Assembly: GCF_000243255.1 (NCBI RefSeq)
Contig: NZ_CM001436.1
Span: 1,276,077-1,340,076, forward strand
Length of the DNA: 64,000 nt
Direction of reading: 5' to 3'
DNA from: Methanoplanus limicola DSM 2279
GTDB lineage: Archaea > Halobacteriota > Methanomicrobia > Methanomicrobiales > Methanomicrobiaceae
Within the stretch, counting starts at the first letter, position 1, and the number at the start of each line of letters is the position of its first letter. The notes under the pieces were generated by a model. The model searched no databases. It had not been told where the DNA came from and saw only the letters and a program-made list of their open reading frames with translations. Both the position numbers and the translations under genes were made by a program. Shown here one piece after another: positions 41,989 to 51,007 of this stretch.

Positions 41989-43515
41989 TCAGACACCTGT
42001 CACGGGTTCAAGCGCCCATACAGGAACATCCGGAGTGAGTCCAAGCACCCACGTAATCACAGTGAGCATAAAGAGTGCAACAACAAAAATTCCAATCATA
42101 TTCAGTATCCATCCGGTTCTCATCATATCACGCATTGTCACATAACCTGAACCATAGGCAACAGCATTCGGAGGGGTTGCAACGGGCAGCATAAACGCCA
42201 TTGAACATGCAAATGCCGCCGTAAGCATGAGATAGTAAGGATGAACACCCATACTTACTGAAGTGACCGCCATAATAGGCATCATAACCGACGCCATTGC
42301 AGTATTTGATGTAACCTCAGTCAGGAGTGAAACTATTATGCCAACAATCAGAATTGCAATTATTATATGCAGTCCGTGAAGGAATGTCATATGCTCCATA
42401 ATTACACCTGCAAGCCCGCTCTTAATAAAGGCCTTTGAGAGGCATATACCACCGCCAAACAGAATAAGAATGCCCCAGGGAATTTTCTTTGCCCATTCCC
42501 AGTTCATCGTATATATTCCTTCTTCCCGGTCAACAGGCAGGAGGAAGAGCATTATTGCACCGGCTATAGCTATTGTGGAATCATCGACAAATGGAAGATA
42601 TGTGCTTATACCCGGAATCACAATATCCCCGATATGCTTCTCAGTTCTCATAATCCAGGCAATGGCAGTGGAGACAAAGATGACAAGCGTCCATTTTTCA
42701 CCTCTGCTCATCTCACCAAGACCCTTTAACTTATCCTGAATGACGTCTTTTCCGGACGAAATTTTATCCGGCATATTCCTATAAGGCCCATATACGAGCC
42801 ACAGCCATGCCAGAGGCATAAGCACACATGTCATCGGAAGTGCAAACTTCATCCATGTAAAGAAATCAATAGAGGGTGAATCGGGGAATATTGCATCGAG
42901 CTGTGCGACAAATATACCGTTTGGAGGTGTTCCAATTATGGTTGCCAGACCACCTATGGTTGCAGCATATGCAATTGAGATCACGAGGCATTCTGAAAAA
43001 TCACGCTGCGTCTCGCTCATCTCATCAAGGTTTAAATCAGATTTTGGTAATATGGTTGCAATAATTGCAATCGCAATCGGCACCATCATCATCGCAGTCG
43101 CAGTATTTGAGATCCACATTGATAAAAAACCGGTTGCGATCATAAAACCAAGAACAAGCATCCTGGGTGAACTGCCCACCTTACTTATTATATGCAGGGC
43201 AATCCGTTCGTGAAGACCCCATCTCTGCATTGACATCGCAATGATAAAACCACCCATAAAGAGAAAAATTATCTTGTCAGCATAAGGTGCACAGGCCTCA
43301 GCGGCGGTTAGAACACCAAGAAGAGGGAAAAGCACTATAGGAATAAGGGCAGTCGCCTGAATAGGTATTGCCTCAGTCACCCACCAGATCACCATGAGTG
43401 TTGTGGCAGCAGCGACATATTTCGCCAGTACAGGAAAGACAGCAGGGTCGACAGGAAATATAAGTATAAGAATAAAAACTATTATCCCGAGATACCGGCC
43501 CAATCTCTTTTTCAT
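41989..43515 (-). CDS. DASS-family sodium/anion symporter
   Basis: 508 aa with about 11-12 membrane segments. The family has two SNT motifs that bind sodium and substrate: ISNTATAMMMVPI (about 134-146) and VTSNTAMASVMMPI (about 404-417), both present, along with WWVTEAIPIQATALIP at the start. Substrates of the family are sulfate, phosphate, or C4-dicarboxylates and citrate; which one applies is open. Single gene. Confidence 0.93.
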   Translation of the reverse strand: MKKRLGRYLGIIVFILILIFPVDPAVFPVLAKYVAAATTLMVIWWVTEAIPIQATALIPIVLFPLLGVLTAAEACAPYADKIIFLFMGGFIIAMSMQRWGLHERIALHIISKVGSSPRMLVLGFMIATGFLSMWISNTATAMMMVPIAIAIIATILPKSDLNLDEMSETQRDFSECLVISIAYAATIGGLATIIGTPPNGIFVAQLDAIFPDSPSIDFFTWMKFALPMTCVLMPLAWLWLVYGPYRNMPDKISSGKDVIQDKLKGLGEMSRGEKWTLVIFVSTAIAWIMRTEKHIGDIVIPGISTYLPFVDDSTIAIAGAIMLFLLPVDREEGIYTMNWEWAKKIPWGILILFGGGICLSKAFIKSGLAGVIMEHMTFLHGLHIIIAILIVGIIVSLLTEVTSNTAMASVMMPIMAVTSVSMGVHPYYLMLTAAFACSMAFMLPVATPPNAVAYGSGYVTMRDMMRTGWILNMIGIFVVALFMLTVITWVLGLTPDVPVWALEPVTGV

Positions 43516-43888
43516 AACAGAGTGTTTTTAGCCTTATTTCTATTTTTAAGTTGCTCTTTTGAAATAGAGACTTATTAAACCACAAATCCAATATAAATTG
43601 ATAAATAACCGTTAAATTCACTAAAACAAAAAATAAAGAGCTAAAATTTAAACAAAGCCCCAAATAGACCCTTAATCCGGATAAAAACGATAAAATATCT
43701 TTTTTAAAAAAAGTCATAGAGAGTCTAATAAAAATCGGGCATTCTCCCGACATTTACACGAACCAAAATATATAACCAGAAATATACCCACATATATACC
43801 GCAAACTGCCACAATATTATTTCATTTAAAAACTAAATTTATCCAGACAGCTCATGACCGGAGTGAACTTCAGCAGGTTATAACGAAC
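43516..43888. other. AT-rich intergenic region
   Basis: 373 bp between divergent genes. A small TCGGG/CCCGA hairpin lies near 43736-43752 and several AT-rich stretches could hold promoters. No RNA or protein gene is supported. Confidence 0.4.
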
Positions 43889-44638
43889 ATGAATTTTGAA
43901 GAAATCGTAAATATATCACAGGGCCCGCTTGCAATAATGAACCCTGTAGATCCAGAAAATATACTGAAATTGTGCGAACTTGCAGGCATATCAGAAGATT
44001 CCTCTGTAATTGACGCAGGGTGCGGGAATGGTACAGTAATTACATCAATATCAGCCGCATTCGGTGCCCGGTGCTCAGGCATAGATATCCGTGAGGAAGG
44101 ATGTTTAAATGCTGTTTCAGCCGTTAAAGAAGCAGGTCTGGAAGAACTTATAAACATCTACTTTGCAGATGCATCGGAATACACACCCGAACCGGACGAG
44201 GATTATGACCTTGCAATATCCCTTGGCAGTTCACAGATCTGGGGCGGTATCGAAGAGACAGTCTCAGGGCTTAAAAATATCATCAAAAAAGACGGAAAAA
44301 TAATAATCGGTGAGAGGTACTGGAGATGCAGCACTCTCTCTCCGGAATTCTCAAGAGAATGGCCGGAAATACTTACCGAGTACGAAATTCTTCAGATATG
44401 CAGAGAAAACGGATATGAAATACATGCTGTGATTCATTCAGCGGAGAGGGAATGGGACCGTTATGAATCAGCCATATGGGCCAACTGCCTGAAATGGCTT
44501 TCAGATAACCCCGGACATCCTCAGGCTGATGATGTAAAAAATTATTTCAGCAGAATCCAGGAGGAGTATTTTGCATATGCACGTGAATATATCGGTTGGG
44601 CCATGTACCTCCTGACTCCGTCAGAAAAATATCAATAA
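43889..44638 (+). CDS. Class I SAM-dependent methyltransferase
   Basis: 249 aa. Motif I VIDAGCGNGTVITSIS (about 41-56) with GIDIREEG as the acidic motif II, and LAISLGSSQIWGG in the motif IV region. The C-terminal helices (GWAMYLLTPSEKYQ) resemble methyltransferases acting on small molecules; the substrate is unknown. The next gene starts 19 bp downstream, so the two may be co-transcribed. Confidence 0.88.
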   Translation: MNFEEIVNISQGPLAIMNPVDPENILKLCELAGISEDSSVIDAGCGNGTVITSISAAFGARCSGIDIREEGCLNAVSAVKEAGLEELINIYFADASEYTPEPDEDYDLAISLGSSQIWGGIEETVSGLKNIIKKDGKIIIGERYWRCSTLSPEFSREWPEILTEYEILQICRENGYEIHAVIHSAEREWDRYESAIWANCLKWLSDNPGHPQADDVKNYFSRIQEEYFAYAREYIGWAMYLLTPSEKYQ

Positions 44639-44656
44639 TAAATATCAGGTGAAATT

Positions 44657-46165
44657 TTGAACCGGTACTCCTTTGTATCCCAGGTCAGTGAAGGACCAAA
44701 ATCGCTGAAAACAGCAGCAGAGATCATAACCGAACTTAACGGTAATATAAACAGAATCCACTACGACCGGCATATTGATCCAAATACCGCTTTTTTTGAA
44801 GTTACATGCACCGAAGATGAATATGGACAGATTAGAATAAAACTATCTGAGATAGGTTACCTCAGGACATCGATAAAAAGCCCGCCTTATCTGTGTTTTG
44901 ATGTAAAACTTCCGCACAGAAGCGGAGCGCTGCTCGAATTTCTGGAATATACCAATAGTGAGAGAGCGATGATTGGATCTATTGACTTTGATGACTCGGG
45001 GAGCATTCCTGACAGGGTAACTGTCAGCATGAATCTTGAGGATACAGAGAGGACAGAGATTCTCCTGAATAAACTTAAGGCCATATATCCGATTGAGATT
45101 CTTGATTATAATGATACAGGCGATGAACTGGACAGAACTGTCTTTTATGTCAGATTTGCACATAAAATCAGACAATATCTTACAGATGATTCAGACGAAC
45201 TCCTGTTAGATTTTATTAAAGATATAAATCACAATGTCCAGGAGCTGAAAAAACACGGTGAAGATCCGGACAAAGTCTTTGAATATTATCTCAGATGTGG
45301 TGAGTATCTAAACTCAACCACAGGACCGGGATTTTATGCAGATGTACAGGAGATTGAGATCGACAGAGATGTCACCCTCTTCTGCTTCCAGCTTCCGGCA
45401 GGTGGCAGCATATTCCTCTTTGACACTCCGGAAGAGATTGTCATGATAGATACCGGTTACGGAATATATGCCGGAGATGTCAGGAAGATGTTTGAATATT
45501 ATGGTCTGGACCTCCGGAATAAACTGAAATATATCATCACAACCCATGCTGATGCAGATCACTGCGGTGCAGGAGGTGCTTATGATGTGCCGGCATATAT
45601 GCACCCTGCAACGATGAAAATAATTGAATGCGGCAACAGAGCATGGGGATCAAAGAATGAAGACTGGGTGCTTGAAAGAATCTACACTACGATGATTGCA
45701 CTCTTCTCAGGATGGAACCCTCCTGAGAAGAAGAATATTGTACTATATCCGGAAGGTTCAGACAAAAAGAGATCTGTCTTTGATATTATTTCAGTTATTG
45801 AAATAGGCGGCATTAAATTTGAAGTTCTTGTGGGCAAAGGAGGGCATCAGTACGGCCAGCTGATAATATATTCAGATGAAAAAGGAATAATCTTCACCGC
45901 CGACACACTCATGAACTTCTCAAGTTTATCAGAAGAGAGAAAGAGATACAATTCAATTGCCGATTTCCTGATAACATCGGTCAATGTTGACAGTGACCTC
46001 GCAAAAATAGAGAGAAAGGCAATCTCTGAGATAGCCGCTGATTACTTCAAGAGAACAGATGAGAGATGCATCATATGCGGAGGTCACGGCGCAGTATCAT
46101 ATCCGGATGAAAACGGGAAACTGAAGATATACGGAGAAACAGAGCACTATACACATAATATATAG
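44657..46165 (+). CDS. ACT-like regulatory domains fused to a metallo-beta-lactamase-fold hydrolase
   Basis: 502 aa from a TTG with AGGTGA four bases before it. Two ACT-like units come first (about 10-75 and 80-155: PKSLKTAAEIITELNGNINR; PHRSGALLEFLEYTNSERAM). A linker helix follows, then the MBL domain with ITTHADADHCGAGG (about 296-309), the metal-binding HxHxDH variant HADADH, and a later His in GKGGHQYGQ. The Asp in FTADTLM would bridge the metals. ACT units suggest allosteric control by an amino acid. The reaction is not known. Confidence 0.8.
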   Translation: MNRYSFVSQVSEGPKSLKTAAEIITELNGNINRIHYDRHIDPNTAFFEVTCTEDEYGQIRIKLSEIGYLRTSIKSPPYLCFDVKLPHRSGALLEFLEYTNSERAMIGSIDFDDSGSIPDRVTVSMNLEDTERTEILLNKLKAIYPIEILDYNDTGDELDRTVFYVRFAHKIRQYLTDDSDELLLDFIKDINHNVQELKKHGEDPDKVFEYYLRCGEYLNSTTGPGFYADVQEIEIDRDVTLFCFQLPAGGSIFLFDTPEEIVMIDTGYGIYAGDVRKMFEYYGLDLRNKLKYIITTHADADHCGAGGAYDVPAYMHPATMKIIECGNRAWGSKNEDWVLERIYTTMIALFSGWNPPEKKNIVLYPEGSDKKRSVFDIISVIEIGGIKFEVLVGKGGHQYGQLIIYSDEKGIIFTADTLMNFSSLSEERKRYNSIADFLITSVNVDSDLAKIERKAISEIAADYFKRTDERCIICGGHGAVSYPDENGKLKIYGETEHYTHNI

Positions 46166-46273
46166 GTATGGGCATGATCCACCGTCAGCACAATCAAACA
46201 CACACAGTAAAAAAGTCAGATAATATCCGGGGAGATAAACAATACTGCCAATTAGGATAATTACGGATAAAAA

Positions 46274-46364
46274 GCATTATATCCCCCTGATATAATGCCT
46301 TATCTCCTATGAAAAACTTATATTTTTCATCTATCGTCTGTGAGCCGTTGCTCATGAGTGACTT
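46274..46364. terminator. Three tandem hairpins between convergent genes
   Basis: GCATTATAT/ATATAATGC (46274-46298, perfect 9 bp), ATGAAAAA/TTTTTCAT (46309-46330, perfect 8 bp) and TGAGC/GCTCA (46341-46354) followed by a T-run (46363 on). They sit between the MBL-fold gene and the oppositely oriented response regulator gene and can terminate both. Confidence 0.6.
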
Positions 46365-46366
46365 TT

Positions 46367-46996
46367 TTATTCTATATCTGAATAAATAGATTTAAATGCA
46401 TTTATGGCAGATCTCCGCTCATTAATCATATTATCTACCTGAGCCATACCAGCCAGAAATTCCTCATCATATTCTCCGGAATCCTCTAAAGGAAAATGAA
46501 TTTTAAATATCATATCCCTTAATTCCAGAATAACTCCATACTCCTTTAAATTCCTCATAAACAGGTCTATTTCCCGTTTTTCTACCCCGGATTTTTCAGC
46601 AGAGGTTCTTAATCCGGATGACTCCTTTTTTTTCCGGTCGGCAATATCAATAAGATCAATAAGTTCTATCGGTTTTACCGGTTTCATAACATAACCATCT
46701 ATAAGAGTACCATAACTGATGATATCACCGGGTACAATTGATTTTGCGGTCATCATTATAACCGCAGTATCCAGGAATCTCTCATCTTCCCTGATCTTCA
46801 GAAGGGTTTCCCATCCGTCAACAGGCTCCATCACAATATCAAGCAGGATCAGATCAGGAACTATCTCCTCCAGAAGAGTGAGGCACTCCCTGCTGCTGTA
46901 TGCAGCAACCGAACCATATCCGGATTTTTTTAAGAAATTGCAGTACAGATTTGCAAGAACCTTTGTGTCATCCACCACCATAATGATATTATTCAT
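46367..46996 (-). CDS. Response regulator (REC) with helical C-terminus
   Basis: 209 aa. The REC domain (about 1-120) has the acidic pair in VVDDTKVLANL, phospho-acceptor Asp in ILLDIVMEPVDGWE (about 55), Thr/Ala in MMTAKS and Lys in VMKPVKP (about 105). The remaining ~85 residues are helical without a DNA-binding motif. The gene overlaps the PAS sensor gene by 8 bp, so the two form a coupled pair; the sensor lacks a catalytic domain, so the phosphate must come from another kinase. Confidence 0.88.
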   Translation of the reverse strand: MNNIIMVVDDTKVLANLYCNFLKKSGYGSVAAYSSRECLTLLEEIVPDLILLDIVMEPVDGWETLLKIREDERFLDTAVIMMTAKSIVPGDIISYGTLIDGYVMKPVKPIELIDLIDIADRKKKESSGLRTSAEKSGVEKREIDLFMRNLKEYGVILELRDMIFKIHFPLEDSGEYDEEFLAGMAQVDNMINERRSAINAFKSIYSDIE

Positions 46997-47942
46997 CTTT
47001 GACGCTCACCCTCTCAAAACTGAAATTATAGTGTTTTATCAGATATTCCCTTATTTTAGATGATTCAAGCCATTTAATATCAAGTTCTGCGACAAGACCG
47101 TTTATAATATCTGCCTGCCTGATAATAATCTCAGACTCTTCACTGTCCAAAAAATCTGCTGTACCTACAATAATTGCCAGAGGATTTCTTATCTCATCGT
47201 TAAGTATCGCAAACTGATTCAGATTATTCTCTATCTGTATAAGGGCCTCCTCATGCTGTTTTTTAGCTTCAGCCAGCTCGGAGATGTCCCTCCCTACGTA
47301 CTGGACTGCACCTGAATCTCCCTTATTATCAACTGCTGAAAGACTGAATTCAATCAGGGCTTCAGTGCCGTCAGACCTGCCAATCCTCAGAAGGAAGGTA
47401 TCATTCCCAACATTGTGAATATTATTCACAATATCTGTTATATTATTACCTGATTTCGGAGATACCAGAGATAAAAAATCCCTCCCTGTAATCTCTTCAG
47501 GAGAATATCCAAGAATTTTTTCCACCGCAGGGTTGACATATTCAATATCACGCCCCCCGGATGTAAGCAGAATAAGATCCTGACTGCTCTCCGCAAGACT
47601 TCTGAACTTCTCCTCACTATGTTTCAGATCATCTTCAGCAGCCTCTTTCCCTTTGATATGAAGCGAGATCAGAAAACCGCCGAGGATACAGAATGAAAGG
47701 AAAATAAACCTCACAAATATGCTGTACGCCGATGCAGTGAAAAGCATTGAATCTGCTACAGATTCCGGAACCTTATTTATCATAAAATGAAGATTCGACG
47801 AGAAGAAGTAATACTGGAAAAAACTGTCAGCTATCCAGAATAAAACACCCAGCAGAATAAAATATAAAAATATCTTTGCAGAGGCTCTCAGGGCAGGTCT
47901 CCTGATTATTCCTGATTTACTGACATCTTTTTGAACAGCCAT
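46989..47942 (-). CDS. Membrane PAS protein with a degenerate, kinase-less HisKA helix
   Basis: 317 aa: TM1 (about 22-46), short loop, TM2 (about 72-95), a PAS domain (about 105-220, ending VQYVGRDISELAEAKKQHEE), then a HisKA-like helix LNDEIRNPLAIIVGTADFL (about 246-264). The usual phospho-His is replaced by Asp (NDEIRNP for SHEIRNP), and no ATPase domain follows: only about 50 residues remain. It therefore cannot autophosphorylate in the normal way. Paired by overlap with the response regulator gene, it may act as a docking or phosphatase-type partner. Confidence 0.8.
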   Translation of the reverse strand: MAVQKDVSKSGIIRRPALRASAKIFLYFILLGVLFWIADSFFQYYFFSSNLHFMINKVPESVADSMLFTASAYSIFVRFIFLSFCILGGFLISLHIKGKEAAEDDLKHSEEKFRSLAESSQDLILLTSGGRDIEYVNPAVEKILGYSPEEITGRDFLSLVSPKSGNNITDIVNNIHNVGNDTFLLRIGRSDGTEALIEFSLSAVDNKGDSGAVQYVGRDISELAEAKKQHEEALIQIENNLNQFAILNDEIRNPLAIIVGTADFLDSEESEIIIRQADIINGLVAELDIKWLESSKIREYLIKHYNFSFERVSVKDE

Positions 47943-48149
47943 TTTAAACTCCTCCAGACCACTTTATCAATACTCTGCTGCACAGGAGAACCCCAATACC
48001 CCTATCTCCCCATTTCCGGATTTAGGATGCTGAGCATATATAATGGTTCTCAATAATCTTCAGGCATGCAGGCCCGATTCATCATATAATTTATAATAAT
48101 ATACAAAGGAATATATCTGCGGGTGCAAAAATACGCCACAAAGATAAGA

Positions 48150-48938
48150 TCATCTCTCCTCTTCAAAAAAAATACAGTACAGTGATTTTTTATTATCAAT
48201 TTCTTTAACAGAGATATAATAATCTTTATCAGACTCATCCCCATTGACAGAAGCTGAGATATCTTTGTTTAAATACCGGCAAGCTGCACCGGAAATGAGA
48301 TGATTTTTAAGATCCTCACCTGCAAATTTCAAAACCTCATCCACCTCACCACCAGCAAGTTCCTCCGGATTTCTGCCCGCTATCCGGCAGAATGATCTGT
48401 TTACCTCAATTATCCTCCCGCAGTCATCGTTTTCAGCACTGAATATGAGCAGAGGAATACTGATATTGTTGAATATCTTCCTGTACTTCTCCTCACTGTC
48501 AAGCCTTTCCTTCTCCGCCTTTACAGCTTTATGTTTATGAAGAACAGTCTCAATTGTTGTGTATATCTCTCTTGGCCTTGCAGGTTTTGTTAGATAACCA
48601 TACGGTCTTGTTCCGATGGCCCTCTTTAAGATCTCATCTCCGCTGTATGAAGTCAGATAAACAAAAGGAATATCACCAATCTCCCTGAGCCTTTCAGCAA
48701 CATCAATACCGTCAATCTCATCCTCAAGGTTAATGTCAATCAGGGCGATATCCGGCATTAGTTCCTCTGCAATCCGGATTGCATCAGAACCTTTGGTAGC
48801 AAGGGCGACAACATCGTACCCAAAAGAGCCAAGAGACCTCTCAAGACTTAATGCAACGATAATCTCATCTTCAACTATGAGAACCCTGTATGCCGGAATT
48901 TCCTCTTCATCCACACTGCTGACAACCAGAAAGATCAA
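48150..48938 (-). CDS. REC-PAS two-domain signalling protein
   Basis: 262 aa. REC domain at about 17-130: LIVEDEIIVALSLERS, phospho-acceptor Asp in IALIDINLEDEIDG, YLTSYS and YLTKPARP. A PAS domain follows (about 148-258, PLLIFSAENDDCGRIIEVNR). No DNA-binding or enzymatic output is present, a common archaeal layout that works through protein contacts. The start is uncertain: a TTG at 48938 lies right against an AGGAG, and a GTG at 48914 would give a more typical N-terminus. Confidence 0.85.
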   Translation of the reverse strand: MIFLVVSSVDEEEIPAYRVLIVEDEIIVALSLERSLGSFGYDVVALATKGSDAIRIAEELMPDIALIDINLEDEIDGIDVAERLREIGDIPFVYLTSYSGDEILKRAIGTRPYGYLTKPARPREIYTTIETVLHKHKAVKAEKERLDSEEKYRKIFNNISIPLLIFSAENDDCGRIIEVNRSFCRIAGRNPEELAGGEVDEVLKFAGEDLKNHLISGAACRYLNKDISASVNGDESDKDYYISVKEIDNKKSLYCIFFEEER

Positions 48939-49177
48939 CTCCTTTCAGATCCGGTATAAATCTTTAAAATGGAATTATTTTTCTGAACTTTTCAACGCCT
49001 TAGCAGATACAAATCCCGCTTAATCGCTTAAAATCCAGAAAACAGGCCCATATACTTTATCCGGACAGCATAATCCATGGCCGTAGCCGGTATATGCCAC
49101 AATACAAATCCTTAAATTTCAGAATATATAAATTACCACGATTTGGTTCCACAGACTATGATATATTTGCAGAAAAA

Positions 49178-50368
49178 TCACCCGGTGTACAGAGTGTCAG
49201 AGGCTTTTACAAGTCCCGGAGGGACTTCAAATCCGATCTCTTCAGCAGTTTTCAGGTTGATTATAATTGATGAATCCCTCCTGTATTCGGTGCTTATATC
49301 TGAGACATTACAACCGTTTAATATCCTGGAAAATGCCTCTGCATAACGTTTCCCAAGATTATCATAATCCGGTTCAGCAAAACTCATCAGCACACCATAC
49401 CTGACCAGTTCAGGATCATCAATGGCAAAAGAAGGCACTCTGTGCTTTTTTATCGGTTTTAAAAACTCTTCTGCATTTATAGAACTTACTCCGTTCTGAG
49501 TTGTGATTATGACAGCGTCAGTTAAAGGTGCGAGGTATTCATAGGCATCATAGACACTCCTGCGGCTTATCTCAATATCCGGATGGTCATCCACTGTATA
49601 ATACTCCACGATCTCAACTCCGTAATCGTCAGAAAATCTCCTCAGATCATCAATATGGCTGTATGATCTGCTCTCAGGAGTTGAATTATCATATGCAATC
49701 CCGATTGTTTCAAACCGGAAGAAATAGTGGTACAGCCTGAACTGATCGTAGTAGAAATCCGGGTCATAGAGAGTGTAAATATTACCCGAAGAATCACCAG
49801 CAAAATCCGGAGCAATCCCTGTATCGGCGGGATTTACAGAACCCATGACAATCACCGGAATATCTGCACTAAGACTTTTGCAGTCAGTTCCCGCCCAGGT
49901 GCCAAGCGCGATTACAAGATCAATCTCTCCGGCCTCTGACTTACTTTTCAGCGCCTTCAGATTTTCAGACCTGAGTGTTTTATTCCATTCTGAAGAGAAA
50001 CGGTGCTCCTCTCTGAAGTTTAAATAATCACTCCGGCATTCTTCCGTGATATAATCAAGAACATCATATGTGCCGGTTAAATTTACCGTATCTTCCGTTA
50101 AATAGCCTTCAATCCACCCGTATTCTGCAATGCCGGCAGAAAAACTCTTCAAAAGCTCCGAATATGTCTGGTGATGCCCACCCTGTACAACAGCAATGTT
50201 CCAGACGGAATTATCATTCTTTTTTACAGGAGAAAGATTATTATCCGTGCAGTTATCCACAGCACAGAAGGATGGGAATATGGCTGTAAATATTATAACT
50301 GCTACTGAAATCAGGGCTGCAGCTAACACTGCAATAATCAATTTCTTCCGGAAATTCGCTACAGCCAT
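49178..50368 (-). CDS. ABC substrate-binding-like lipid- or membrane-anchored protein
   Basis: 396 aa. An N-terminal membrane segment (about 9-31) is followed by a periplasmic-binding-protein-like fold similar to the ABC_sub_bind group: VQGGHHQTYSELLKSFSAGI, VIALGTWAGTDCKSL, VIVMGSVNPADTG, IGIAYDNSTPESRS, SFAIDDPELVRYGVLMS. No transporter permease or ATPase is adjacent, so it may feed a distant transporter or act as a sensor. Ligand unknown. Confidence 0.75.
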   Translation of the reverse strand: MAVANFRKKLIIAVLAAALISVAVIIFTAIFPSFCAVDNCTDNNLSPVKKNDNSVWNIAVVQGGHHQTYSELLKSFSAGIAEYGWIEGYLTEDTVNLTGTYDVLDYITEECRSDYLNFREEHRFSSEWNKTLRSENLKALKSKSEAGEIDLVIALGTWAGTDCKSLSADIPVIVMGSVNPADTGIAPDFAGDSSGNIYTLYDPDFYYDQFRLYHYFFRFETIGIAYDNSTPESRSYSHIDDLRRFSDDYGVEIVEYYTVDDHPDIEISRRSVYDAYEYLAPLTDAVIITTQNGVSSINAEEFLKPIKKHRVPSFAIDDPELVRYGVLMSFAEPDYDNLGKRYAEAFSRILNGCNVSDISTEYRRDSSIIINLKTAEEIGFEVPPGLVKASDTLYTG

Positions 50369-50525
50369 AACCTAACACCGTTTTTTAATCTGAATCAGAT
50401 GAATCATCTATATAAATAATAATGATATTCCTACTGCTTCTGATTATAACCCTGATGATATTCAAACTATCCTGTTATAGCAAGAACTGAAAAACTTTTT
50501 TTCATCATGAAACAATCATTCAGTA

Positions 50526-50936
50526 ATGGACGATGATATAAAACCGGATATTCAGTTAAAGGATATTCACCTCTCAGGAATTACCACCAGAAAATTCTCA
50601 CTATCTGCTGATCTTGAAATAATCAACCCTTTTCCGGTGGGCGGCAATGTAAAATCAGTAGAATTCAAAATCTTTTTTGAAAAAAAGACTGGTGAACAGG
50701 TATATCTTGGCAGAGGCAGAAAAGAGAGTATAAAAATAGAGAAGAGCGGCAGCACACCAGTCTCAGTCCCTGTTGAGATAGAGAACATCTCCGCAATAAG
50801 TGCCCTCATCACAGCAATAACTGACAGGATTGAAATTGTTATCAGAGGCAGTGCAGAGCTTGACCTTAAAATTACATCATTAGCAATACCATTTGAGAGG
50901 AGGGAGAGGATAAATTCACTGACTGACCTTCTCTGA
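50526..50936 (+). CDS. LEA14-like protein
   Basis: 136 aa. IQLKDIHLSGITTRKFSLSA, then EIINPFPVGGNVKSVEFKIF and the repeating beta pattern match the LEA type 2 (water stress and hypersensitive response) domain, an Ig-like sandwich in archaeal and plant stress proteins. No signal peptide, so probably cytoplasmic. Role unknown beyond stress association of the family. Confidence 0.8.
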   Translation: MDDDIKPDIQLKDIHLSGITTRKFSLSADLEIINPFPVGGNVKSVEFKIFFEKKTGEQVYLGRGRKESIKIEKSGSTPVSVPVEIENISAISALITAITDRIEIVIRGSAELDLKITSLAIPFERRERINSLTDLL

Positions 50937-51007
50937 GCATCTCCCTTTACCTGTCAAAAACACAGGTCGTGAGCAGCTGCTCCAAAAAAAATAATCCTGC
51001 CCGGAGA

